Source: RGIG1828 sp045586905
GTDB taxonomy: Bacteria; Bacillota; Clostridia; UMGS1810
Assembly (NCBI GenBank): GCA_045586905.1
Contig: JAZNBF010000037.1
Location: 1 to 16,832 of the forward strand
DNA length: 16,832 nucleotides
Reading direction: 5' to 3'
The notes beneath the pieces are model-generated. The model saw only the letters and a program-made list of their open reading frames with translations. It had not been told where the DNA came from and did not search any database. The first letter of the stretch is position 1. Every line of letters begins with the position of its first letter. A program made the translations under genes and the position numbers. Of this stretch, positions 1 through 5,692 are shown in pieces.

Positions 1-2623
1 CATCATAGATGGTAACAGCATAATAAACAGAGCCTTTTACGGCATCCGTCTCCTTTCAAACAAGCACGGGCTTTTTACAAACGCGATATATGGCTTTCTG
101 AAAATAATGTTAAAGCACATAGACTCGCTTAAGCCCGACTACATATGTGTGGCTTTTGACCTTAAAGCGCCAACCTTCCGTCACAAGATGTATGGCGGAT
201 ATAAGGCACAAAGAAAAGGTATGCCCGACGAATTGAGAATGCAGATGCCCGTCATGAAAGAGGTCCTTTCTGCCATGAACATTGCCATATTGGAAAAAGA
301 GGGCTTTGAGGCCGACGATATCATAGGCACTGTGAGCCGGATGTGTGATGAGGAAGGTATAAAATGTCACATCCTCACAGGCGACAGGGATGACCTTCAG
401 CTTGCATCCGACACCACCGACGTGCTCCTCACCATCACAAAAGGCGGCGCAACAACCACCGAGGTGTATGATGCAAAAAGAGTGCTCGCAGACTATGGCG
501 TCACTCCCACAGAATTTGTTGATGTGAAAGCTCTCATGGGCGACTCTTCCGACAATGTGCCCGGTGTTAAGGGCATTGGCGAAAAAACTGCTTTTGCATA
601 CATTCAGAAATTCAAATCCATAGAGAACCTCTACGAAAATCTCGATGACGAAATCATAAAGCCTGCCGCTCACAAGAAGCTTGAAGAAGACCACGAGATG
701 GCAATTCTGAGCAAAAAGCTCTGCACCATAGACAGATATGTGCCGATAGAGACCGGCATTTCCGATTATGCCAAAAAAGAGTATGACACTCCCCGTCTTA
801 CCGAGCTCTTTATAAATCTCGAATTCAGTGAATTTTTAAAAAGCATCTCTGCCCCGTCTGACAAAAACACCACCAGAGCAGAGCTTGAATTGGTTTCTGC
901 AAGCGCTGTTCAAAATCTGACATCAGACATCGCAGGCGAATTTGTATACAGACTCTATGGCAAAGAAAGCATTGAAGGTGTGGCATTTAAAAAGAATGAC
1001 AAGGTGTATCTTTGCATTTCAAAAACTGAAGATGACAAAGAAAGAATTGCAAACACCATAAAACCGATATTTGAAAATGAAAACATATTGAAGGTATCCT
1101 GCGACATTAAGCACAGCATGATAGTTCTTTCAAAATATGGCATAGACTTTGACAGGTCATATTTCGACATTGGCATAGGTGCATATATTATCAATCCGTC
1201 GAAGAGCAGCTACACCGTGTCAAGTGTGGCTCTCGACCTTTTGTCACAGAGCATTCCCGAAGAAAAGGATGTGCTCCACGGTGGCAAGCTTGACTTTGCC
1301 AAGGCGTGCGAAAAAGAAGTGTGCGCTCTTGCACTCGGAGAGGTTTGTGCAATAGAAAAGCTGAAAGGCGCTGAAGAAGAAAAAATACTTTCCGACGGTC
1401 AGAGCAAGCTTTTTTATGAAATAGAACTTCCGCTTGTGTGTGTGCTTGCCGATATGGAAAAGTATGGATTTAAAATAGACAGAAAAGCTCTTGAAGACTT
1501 TACATCATCACTTTCAGATAAAATCGAAGCTCTTGAAGATAGGATTTATGACCTTGCAGGCGAAAGCTTCAACATAAACTCAACAAAGCAGCTCGGTGTG
1601 ATACTTTTTGAAAAGCTCGGTCTTAAGGTAATCAAGAAAACCAAAACAGGCTATTCCACCGACTCGTCGGTGCTCGAAAAGCTCCTCGGCACACACGAAA
1701 TTATAGAAAACATAATAGAATACCGAAGAGCCACCAAGCTCAAATCAACATATGGCGACGGTCTTTTGGCAGTGATAAATCCCGAAACGGGCAGAATCCA
1801 CTCAAGCTTCAATCAGACCGTTACAACCACCGGCAGAATAAGCTCAACCGAGCCGAATCTCCAGAACATTCCCATGAGAAGAGAAGAGGGCAGAGAGATA
1901 AGAAAGATGTTTGTGCCCGAAAATGAAGACTACATTCTCACCGATGCCGACTATTCGCAGATTGAACTTCGCATACTCAGTCATCTTTCGAATGACGAGG
2001 CTATGACCGAGGCGTTTTTAAACGGAGAGGACATTCATGCATCTACTGCCTCGAAAGTGTTTGGTGTGGCAAAGGAGGATGTTACTCCCCTGCTCCGAAC
2101 AAGAGCAAAGGCAGTTAACTTTGGCATTGTGTATGGCATGGGTGAATATTCTCTTTCGCAGGATTTACACATTTCGGTGAAAGAAGCCAAGGCATACATT
2201 GAAAGCTATTTCGAAAAATTTGCCAGTGTCAAAACATATCTCGACAAAACCATTGCACAGGCAAAAGAAAATGGATATGTCTCAACAATGTTTGGCAGAA
2301 GAAGATACATTCCTGAAATTGCATCGTCAAACTTTTTAACCCGTTCGTTTGGCGAGAGGGTGGCAATGAACACTCCCATTCAGGGAAGTGCCGCAGACAT
2401 CATCAAGATTGCAATGGTAAGTGTGCACACTGAGCTCAAAAAGCGCAATCTCAAATCGCGTCTGATTCTTCAGGTGCACGATGAGCTTATCATTGAAACT
2501 GCCAAAGACGAAAAAGACGAGGTTATGGCTCTTCTGACAGAGTGCATGAAAACGGCTGCCAATCTCAGATGCGGTCTTGTCGCAGAAGCGTCTACGGGAA
2601 ACAGTTGGTACGACGCACACTGA
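1..2623 (+). CDS. polA: DNA polymerase I (5'-partial)
   Basis: Family A DNA polymerase for Okazaki-fragment processing and repair synthesis. The reading frame is open from base 2 and begins at I-I-D-G-N-S, so only about four or five N-terminal residues lie outside the window; the first in-frame ATG at 107 is internal. The N-terminal 5' nuclease shows GFEADDIIGT, LTGDRDDLQL and LMGDSSDNVPGVKGIGEK. The middle 3'-5' exonuclease-like region lacks the proofreading DxE motif: the expected place (near base 940) reads FVYRLYG. The polymerase domain has motif A (DADYSQIELR, about visible residue 648), motif B (RAKAVNFGIVYGMG) and motif C (LQVHDELI). The visible chain is 873 residues, normal for the family. 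The stop is 55 nt before the coaE start, so the two are probably co-transcribed. Loss of proofreading is common in Bacillota Pol I. Confidence 0.97.
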   Translation, partial: IIDGNSIINRAFYGIRLLSNKHGLFTNAIYGFLKIMLKHIDSLKPDYICVAFDLKAPTFRHKMYGGYKAQRKGMPDELRMQMPVMKEVLSAMNIAILEKEGFEADDIIGTVSRMCDEEGIKCHILTGDRDDLQLASDTTDVLLTITKGGATTTEVYDAKRVLADYGVTPTEFVDVKALMGDSSDNVPGVKGIGEKTAFAYIQKFKSIENLYENLDDEIIKPAAHKKLEEDHEMAILSKKLCTIDRYVPIETGISDYAKKEYDTPRLTELFINLEFSEFLKSISAPSDKNTTRAELELVSASAVQNLTSDIAGEFVYRLYGKESIEGVAFKKNDKVYLCISKTEDDKERIANTIKPIFENENILKVSCDIKHSMIVLSKYGIDFDRSYFDIGIGAYIINPSKSSYTVSSVALDLLSQSIPEEKDVLHGGKLDFAKACEKEVCALALGEVCAIEKLKGAEEEKILSDGQSKLFYEIELPLVCVLADMEKYGFKIDRKALEDFTSSLSDKIEALEDRIYDLAGESFNINSTKQLGVILFEKLGLKVIKKTKTGYSTDSSVLEKLLGTHEIIENIIEYRRATKLKSTYGDGLLAVINPETGRIHSSFNQTVTTTGRISSTEPNLQNIPMRREEGREIRKMFVPENEDYILTDADYSQIELRILSHLSNDEAMTEAFLNGEDIHASTASKVFGVAKEDVTPLLRTRAKAVNFGIVYGMGEYSLSQDLHISVKEAKAYIESYFEKFASVKTYLDKTIAQAKENGYVSTMFGRRRYIPEIASSNFLTRSFGERVAMNTPIQGSAADIIKIAMVSVHTELKKRNLKSRLILQVHDELIIETAKDEKDEVMALLTECMKTAANLRCGLVAEASTGNSWYDAH

Positions 2624-2678
2624 TATCAGACTTTTTTGCTCTGGTATCAAAAACATCAAACTCACAAAGGATGATAGC

Positions 2679-3278
2679 ATGATTATCGGACTTACAGGTG
2701 GTTCAGGCTGCGGCAAAAGCCTGGCATCACAATTTTTTGAAGAAAAAGGTTTTGTTATAATAGACTTTGACGCTTTGTCCAGGGAGGTTACCTCGGGGGG
2801 CAGTGAATGTCTTGACGAAATCAGAAAAGAATTTGGCGACGATGTGATTGCGCCCGACGGTACACTTATGCGCCGCAAGCTCGGCGACATTGTGTTTTCT
2901 GACCAAAAAAAGCTGTCAACTTTGAATTCTATAACTCATAAATATATATTAGCAGAAGCAAACAAACTCGTTGAAGAAAACAAGTACAAAAACATCATTT
3001 TTGATGCGCCTCTGCTTTTTGAAGCAGGTCTCCATGATAAATGCGACTATACCATAGCTATCTGTGCAGAAAAAGATGTGCGCATAAATCGCATTGCAAA
3101 CCGTGACAACATCAGCACAGAATCGGCAAAAAAGCGCATAGAAAGTCAGAAAGATGACAGCTTTTATATTGAAAAAAGCAATTTTTCGGTGCGTAATGAC
3201 AAAGACGACAAAAATCTTTTCTACAATAAGCTTTCAACCGTTTTAAGGAGTATCATCGATGAATCAAGTTCAAAATAA
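2679..3278 (+). CDS. coaE: Dephospho-CoA kinase
   Basis: Catalyses the last step of coenzyme A synthesis, ATP-dependent phosphorylation of dephospho-CoA in the cytoplasm. The protein starts MIIGLTGGSGCGKS, a P-loop at residues 4-14, followed by a substrate-site stretch (VIIDFDALSREV) and IIFDAPLLFEAG, typical of CoaE. Length is 199 residues, as expected. The frame is open further upstream to 2577, but the ATG at 2679 has an AAAGGA Shine-Dalgarno at a good distance and puts the P-loop at the N-terminus as in the family. It follows polA by 55 nt, a common Bacillota arrangement. Its last 20 nt overlap the start of the lytic transglycosylase gene, so translation of the two may be coupled. Confidence 0.95.
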   Translation: MIIGLTGGSGCGKSLASQFFEEKGFVIIDFDALSREVTSGGSECLDEIRKEFGDDVIAPDGTLMRRKLGDIVFSDQKKLSTLNSITHKYILAEANKLVEENKYKNIIFDAPLLFEAGLHDKCDYTIAICAEKDVRINRIANRDNISTESAKKRIESQKDDSFYIEKSNFSVRNDKDDKNLFYNKLSTVLRSIIDESSSK

Positions 3279-3810
3279 AATGCGAAGCAGAGTTATATAT
3301 TCTGTATCTGCTTTCGTTCTGGCAATTATGTCGCTTTGCCTGATTGCAAAGCCCGTACTCAGCGCCATATATCCCCTGAAATATGAAGAGGCAATAAAAA
3401 AATATTCCGAGATGTACTCTATCGACGAGCATCTCATTATGGCTATCATATCTGTCGAGAGCAAATTCCGTGAAAATGCCGTAAGTACAAAAGGCGCAAA
3501 AGGTCTTATGCAGCTCAAAGATGAAACTGCCCTTTGGTGCATGGAGAACTTTAATATAGAAGATTCCGGCGACAAAAACGATCTCAACATAAATCTCGGT
3601 TGTGCATATTTCAGATATCTGACCGACAAATACAAAGGCTATACCGACACAGCTCTCGCAGCCTACAACGCAGGCGAAGGCAATGTGTCTCTATGGCTTG
3701 AGTCGCAGGGAAATGACAGTGTGGTGCTAGTGGACATTCCATTTGGCGAAACAAAAAAATATGTTGAAAAGGTAAATAAAAGATTTAAGATATATAAATT
3801 TTTATATTAA
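3259..3810 (+). CDS. Membrane-anchored lytic transglycosylase (SLT domain)
   Basis: Predicted to cleave the MurNAc-GlcNAc bond of peptidoglycan, acting outside the cytoplasmic membrane. A hydrophobic N-terminal segment (about residues 11-31) would act as uncleaved anchor or signal. The SLT/GH23 domain fills the rest: AIISVESKF contains the catalytic glutamate (E67), followed by AKGLMQL, NLGCAYFRYL and ALAAYNAGEGNV, the standard motif order. Length is 183 residues, the short single-domain form. The start ATG sits 8 nt after AAGGAG, which lies inside the end of coaE, and the genes overlap by 20 nt. A polA-coaE-slt order is known in Clostridia. The substrate context (division, sporulation or general turnover) cannot be told from sequence. 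Confidence 0.93.
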   Translation: MNQVQNKMRSRVIYSVSAFVLAIMSLCLIAKPVLSAIYPLKYEEAIKKYSEMYSIDEHLIMAIISVESKFRENAVSTKGAKGLMQLKDETALWCMENFNIEDSGDKNDLNINLGCAYFRYLTDKYKGYTDTALAAYNAGEGNVSLWLESQGNDSVVLVDIPFGETKKYVEKVNKRFKIYKFLY

Positions 3811-3833
3811 GTGCATTAAAATACAAATAGCAA

Positions 3834-3873
3834 AGTGAGTTCGTAACCATCCTCACTCAAATAAAAACTAAGG
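3834..3873 (+). promoter_or_regulatory. preQ1-I riboswitch controlling queT translation
   Basis: A 6-bp stem AGTGAG (3834-3839) / CTCACT (3852-3857) encloses a 12-nt loop beginning TTCG and ending in C3851, the position of the cytosine that pairs with preQ1 in class I aptamers. It is followed by an A-rich tail ending AAAAACTAAGG, the hallmark of preQ1-I. The tail runs straight into the AGGAG ribosome site (3871-3875) of queT, so ligand binding should hide the Shine-Dalgarno site and reduce translation. I did not resolve the exact pseudoknot pairs. The downstream gene, a QueT-family transporter, is a known preQ1 regulon member, which strongly supports the call. Confidence 0.85.
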
Positions 3874-3883
3874 AGAAAAATCA

Positions 3884-4369
3884 ATGAACACAAAAAACGA
3901 AGCAAAGATGCTCGCAAGGTCATCGATGATTGCCGCACTCTATGTGGTGCTCACTCTTTTTGCAAATGCTCTCGGTCTGGCAAGCGGCGCAATTCAGGTG
4001 AGGCTTTCGGAAGCGCTCACGGTGTTGCCAATCTTCTTTCCTGAGGCAATATGGGGACTCGGCATAGGGTGTCTTATTTCAAACATCATCACCGGTTGTG
4101 CCCTGCCCGACATTGTCTTCGGCACACTTGCAACACTCATTGGTGCCTTTGGCACATATGCTTTAAAGAAAAACCGACTGCTTGCAATTATGTGCCCTGT
4201 CATTTCAAATTCCGTCATCGTGCCTTTTGTGCTAAAAATCGCCTACGGTCTTGGTGATGCGTGGTATTATCTGGCATTTTCAGTGTGCATCGGCGAGCTG
4301 GTATCGTGTGTGGTGCTTGGGAAAGTGGTTATAAAGATAACAGATAAATATTACAACATTTTAAAATAA
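3884..4369 (+). CDS. queT: QueT-family queuosine-precursor transporter (ECF S component)
   Basis: Integral membrane protein of 161 residues, predicted to import a queuosine precursor (preQ0/preQ1 or related base) as the substrate-binding component of an energy-coupling-factor transporter. Family-typical stretches are SMIAALYVVLTLF, IQVRLSEALTVLPIFFPEAIWGL and GCLISNI, followed by several hydrophobic helices. The ATG lies 8 nt after AGGAG. The gene sits directly behind a preQ1-I riboswitch, which agrees with its proposed substrate. No energizing ECF module (ATPases, T component) is in the window, as expected for a solitary S component sharing a common module. It ends at a strong hairpin terminator. 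Confidence 0.93.
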   Translation: MNTKNEAKMLARSSMIAALYVVLTLFANALGLASGAIQVRLSEALTVLPIFFPEAIWGLGIGCLISNIITGCALPDIVFGTLATLIGAFGTYALKKNRLLAIMCPVISNSVIVPFVLKIAYGLGDAWYYLAFSVCIGELVSCVVLGKVVIKITDKYYNILK

Positions 4370-4370
4370 A

Positions 4371-4407
4371 AAATACTGTGAAGATTTTTTCTTCACAGTA
4401 TTTTTTT
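4371..4407. terminator. Bidirectional intrinsic terminator between queT and the small ORF
   Basis: A perfect 14-bp inverted repeat (4371-4384 with 4390-4403, core ACTGTGAAGA/TCTTCACAGT) with a TTTTT loop runs into a T-tract on the plus strand. On the minus strand it is followed by TTTTTTATTTTA. It can therefore end queT and the converging minus-strand small ORF. Confidence 0.92.
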
Positions 4408-4411
4408 GTGA

Positions 4412-4543
4412 TTACTTTTCAATACCTTTATTTTTAACACAAATAAATTTTTCTTCTGCATCTAGTTGTATTCGCTTTAATTCTTCTATAATATCTGTAA
4501 TTTTATTAAACAGTTCATAATATAATTCTTTATACTTTTCCAT
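4412..4543 (-). CDS. Small hypothetical protein, 43 residues
   Basis: A short ORF starting MEKYKELYYELFNKITDI and ending in a lysine-rich tail. It has an excellent ribosome site (AGAGGTG about 8 nt before the ATG) and ends at a strong terminator immediately downstream, so it is very likely a real gene despite its size. Hydrophobic residues in the first 35 positions are spaced as in one amphipathic helix, with many E and K, and no membrane segment or signal peptide. Small proteins with a similar YKELYxxLFNxITDxIEEL pattern are widespread and uncharacterised in Bacillota, as far as I recall. No function can be assigned. Upstream, only 17 bp separate the start codon from the inverted-repeat element at 4561-4834, so its native promoter has been replaced or displaced, or is carried by the element; a TATACT lies on this strand at 4581-4576 without a good -35. 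Confidence 0.72.
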   Translation of the reverse strand: MEKYKELYYELFNKITDIIEELKRIQLDAEEKFICVKNKGIEK

Positions 4544-4560
4544 AAATTTCACCTCTTTCG

Positions 4561-4834
4561 TTAAGCAGTTGCGTTAGTATATGAACCCGTTTTGGGTGCG
4601 TGTTTTTACGCCACTGCATCGTTAAAATACTCGCAATTGCGTCAGCATTTACTGCGTTTTTGCCTTGCCGCAAAAACACAACACCGAAAATTCTTTAAAC
4701 CTAAAACAAAGAAAAATGGTGACTTTTCAAGGCGGAAGGTCGAAGGAATACTGGCGTATTTCGAGACCGACAACGAAGAAAATGTGCTGTTTTTCTTGTT
4801 TTAGGCGAGTTCGGATACTGACGCAACTGCTTAA
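4561..4834. mobile_element. MITE-like element with 29-bp terminal inverted repeats
   Basis: The left end (4561-4589, beginning TTAAGCAGTTGCGTTAGTAT) and right end (4806-4834, ending ATACTGACGCAACTGCTTAA) are inverted repeats matching at 25 of 29 positions. A third, direct partial copy of the terminus lies inside at 4633-4648 (GCAATTGCGTCAGCAT). The interior has further small palindromes (a GTTTTTGC/GCAAAAAC hairpin near 4655-4676; AATAC/GTATT near 4749-4762) and no convincing gene. A non-coding, palindromic, 274-bp element with matched ends fits a MITE or other dispersed repeat. I see no clear target-site duplication. Confidence 0.65.
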
Positions 4835-4860
4835 ATACTACCCTTTATTTTTCCGGAAAT

Positions 4861-5025
4861 AAAAAAGTGTGCAACTCACTCGGAGCTACACACTCGAAAA
4901 ATACATAGCTCCGATTTGTTACCACACAAACCAATTACAACCATACCAGTATGCAAAAGTAGAGCCTGTATTTTTACCAAAATAAAAATACACACCGGTA
5001 GGTTTTTATATTTAGTTTGTGTGGT
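4861..5025 (-). ncRNA. Candidate small RNA, copy B (family not recognised)
   Basis: Predicted transcript of about 165 nt from near 5025 to the T-tract at 4865-4857. From 5' to 3' it has: P1, 5015-5025 pairing with 4921-4931 (ACCACACAAAC with GTTTGTGTGGT); P2, 4997-5004 pairing with 4939-4947 with one bulge (AACCTACC with GGTATGGTT); P3, a 10-bp hairpin 4983-4992 with 4967-4976; a 17-nt unpaired segment GGCUCUACUUUUGCAUA between P3 and the returning P2 strand; and a 12-bp terminator hairpin (4883-4894 with 4866-4877) followed by TTTTTATTT. The predicted start is the first P1 base. The second copy keeps the same fold although P1 and P2 differ in sequence, which supports an RNA rather than a protein. 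The overall shape loosely recalls 6S RNA, but I see no conserved 6S sequence. Confidence 0.7.
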
Positions 5026-5031
5026 AAACAT

Positions 5032-5077
5032 AGTATAACATTTTTTTAAAGTAAATGCAACAAAAACATTTCGACAA
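5032..5077 (-). promoter_or_regulatory. Promoter of RNA copy B with a Spo0A-type box
   Basis: On the minus strand: TTGTCGAA (5077-5070, matches the 0A-box consensus TGTCGAA), 9 bp, TTGCAT as a weak -35 (5060-5055), 17-bp spacer, then TATACT (5037-5032) preceded by TG one base away (extended -10). The architecture and spacing are identical in copy A. A strong -10 with a weak -35 and an upstream box is typical of an activator-dependent promoter; the role of Spo0A is inference. Confidence 0.65.
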
Positions 5078-5104
5078 AAAACGAGCCTGCAAATTTCCGG
5101 AAAT

Positions 5105-5276
5105 AAAAAAGTGTGCAGCCCACTCGGAGCTACACACTCGAAAAATACATAGCTCCGATAGGTTACCACACACAATCTAATGCCTGCCATAAGGTATGCA
5201 AAAGTAGAGCCTGTATTTTTACCAAAGTAAAAATACACACCTTAAACAAGCATAAAAACATCGAATTGTATGTGGT
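5105..5276 (-). ncRNA. Candidate small RNA, copy A (family not recognised)
   Basis: Predicted transcript of about 170 nt, upstream paralogue of copy B in tandem. P1 pairs 5265-5276 with 5165-5176 (ACCACATACAAT with ATTGTGTGTGGT). P2 pairs 5247-5253 with 5180-5186 (ATGCTTG with CAGGCAT) and 5240-5244 with 5190-5194 (TAAGG with CCTTA). P3 pairs 5228-5237 with 5212-5221. The unpaired 17-nt segment is identical to that in copy B. The terminator stem pairs 5127-5138 with 5110-5121. Relative to copy B the terminator stem carries two changes that both keep pairing (T-A to T-G, G-T to G-C). P1 and P2 are rebuilt with different but still complementary bases. The predicted start, seven bases after the -10, is again the first base of P1. 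Confidence 0.7.
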
Positions 5277-5282
5277 GATTAC

Positions 5283-5328
5283 AGTATATCATTTAACGAG
5301 CAAAAATGCAACAAAAACATTTCGACAA
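5283..5328 (-). promoter_or_regulatory. Promoter of RNA copy A with a Spo0A-type box
   Basis: On the minus strand: TTGTCGAA (5328-5321), 9 bp, TTGCAT (5311-5306), 17-bp spacer, TGA-TATACT with the -10 at 5288-5283. The spacing matches the copy B promoter exactly, while most of the spacer bases differ. The box overlaps the T-tract of the hairpin just upstream. Confidence 0.65.
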
Positions 5329-5330
5329 AA

Positions 5331-5371
5331 AATGAGCCTGCAAAAATCAAATTTTGCAAGCTCATTTTTTT
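5331..5371. terminator. Intrinsic terminator, probably for acn-icd-ftrB, active in both directions
   Basis: The stem GAGC-C-TGCAAAA (5334-5345) pairs with TTTTGCA-A-GCTC (5352-5363), with one mismatch and a six-base loop. It is followed by a T-tract on the plus strand (5365-5371) and on the minus strand (5332-5327). It lies between the minus-strand operon end (5483) and the RNA copy A promoter, insulating the two. A copy of only its left arm (GAGCCTGCAAA) sits between the two RNA copies, so the duplication took in half of it. Confidence 0.75.
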
Positions 5372-5381
5372 ATAACATAGG

Positions 5382-5408
5382 AAATTGCGCGCAAGATGTG
5401 CGCAATTT
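5382..5408. other. 12-bp hairpin
   Basis: AAATTGCGCGCA (5382-5393) pairs with TGTGCGCAATTT (5397-5408) around an AGA loop, with one G-T pair. No proper T-tract follows on either strand. It may be an RNA-stabilising 3' hairpin of the minus-strand acn operon; its function is unknown. Confidence 0.4.
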
Positions 5409-5418
5409 TGCTTGTTTC

Positions 5419-5484
5419 AAAAAAGTGAACCTTTTTGCCCCAAGAGTGGGGGTTAGGGGGATGATGTGATGAAATCACTTTTTT
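5419..5484. terminator. Possible terminator with GC-rich loop after ftrB
   Basis: AAAAAAGTGA (5419-5428) and TCACTTTTTT (5475-5484) form an inverted repeat around a G/C-rich loop that holds its own CCCC/GGGG pairing. A second small hairpin, GTGAT/ATCAC (5466-5478), has T-tract on the plus strand. The right arm touches the ftrB stop codon. It could stop transcription in either direction, but the long loop makes this uncertain. Confidence 0.4.
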
Positions 5485-5680
5485 ATTTTGACTTGTAATA
5501 CAACATGCAGTGACAAAAGCCTTCAAATTCGGGATCTTTTATTTGCTCTTTGAACTCTTTGCACATACATATTGTATCGGGAGTTCTCTCCATACGGCAG
5601 GGGCAGTAGCCATCCTTTGCCCTGAGACCTTCCTGTATTGCTTTTACTACTTCTTGGTCGGGGTTAAGAATAACCTTCAT
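5483..5680 (-). CDS. Ferredoxin-thioredoxin-reductase catalytic-chain-like protein
   Basis: A 65-residue protein with three Cys-x-Cys motifs: CPC (26-28), CMC (38-40) and CHC (56-58). These correspond to the CPC, CPC and CHC motifs of the FTR beta chain, whose 4Fe-4S cluster and redox disulfide reduce thioredoxin. It is shorter than the plant enzyme (about 115 residues) with compressed spacing, like the small FTR-domain proteins of Clostridia. Its ATG follows AAGGTG, which overlaps the stop of icd, and the gap between the genes is 12 nt, so it is the last gene of the acn-icd operon. No FTR alpha chain is nearby and the redox partner is unknown. The link to two TCA enzymes, one carrying an iron-sulfur cluster, suggests redox control or cluster protection, but that is inference. 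Confidence 0.85.
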   Translation of the reverse strand: MKVILNPDQEVVKAIQEGLRAKDGYCPCRMERTPDTICMCKEFKEQIKDPEFEGFCHCMLYYKSK

Positions 5681-5692
5681 ATGAAATTCACC

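Larger units (their letters stand above)
4850..5345. repeat. Tandem direct repeat, two copies, period 244 bp
   Basis: Copy 1 spans 4850-5093 and copy 2 spans 5094 to about 5345. Both begin with the palindrome TTTCCGGAAA and end with GAGCCTGCAAA. Conservation is mosaic. The first about 66 bp differ at 2 positions, a central 47-bp block (4949-4995 versus 5195-5241) differs at 1, and a terminal 39-bp block differs at 1. The segments between these blocks are largely different in sequence. The whole unit reads as a minus-strand RNA gene (see the two ncRNA entries). Confidence 0.93.

Noticed and set aside
110..694. 194-codon minus-strand open frame opposite polA
   Set aside because: Fully antisense to conserved 5' nuclease motifs of polA; shadow frame.
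2336..2890. 184-codon minus-strand open frame opposite polA/coaE
   Set aside because: Antisense to conserved motifs in two real genes with no ribosome site.
4592..4862. Two overlapping plus-strand open frames inside the inverted-repeat element
   Set aside because: No Shine-Dalgarno site, low-complexity composition, and they end in the element's terminus; more likely by-products of the repeat.
4876..5238. 120-codon minus-strand open frame across the two small-RNA copies
   Set aside because: It crosses one terminator and the second promoter, is rich in Cys/Phe without domain logic, and differences between copies preserve RNA pairing rather than codons.
4861..5276. 6S RNA, tmRNA, RNase P or SRP RNA identity for the tandem RNAs
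   Set aside because: Length and long closing stem loosely fit 6S RNA, but no conserved 6S, tmRNA, RNase P or SRP sequence signatures were visible, so no family name is given.
5113..5469. 118-codon plus-strand open frame over RNA copy A
   Set aside because: No ribosome site; it runs through a terminator hairpin and two other hairpins; antisense shadow of structured non-coding DNA.
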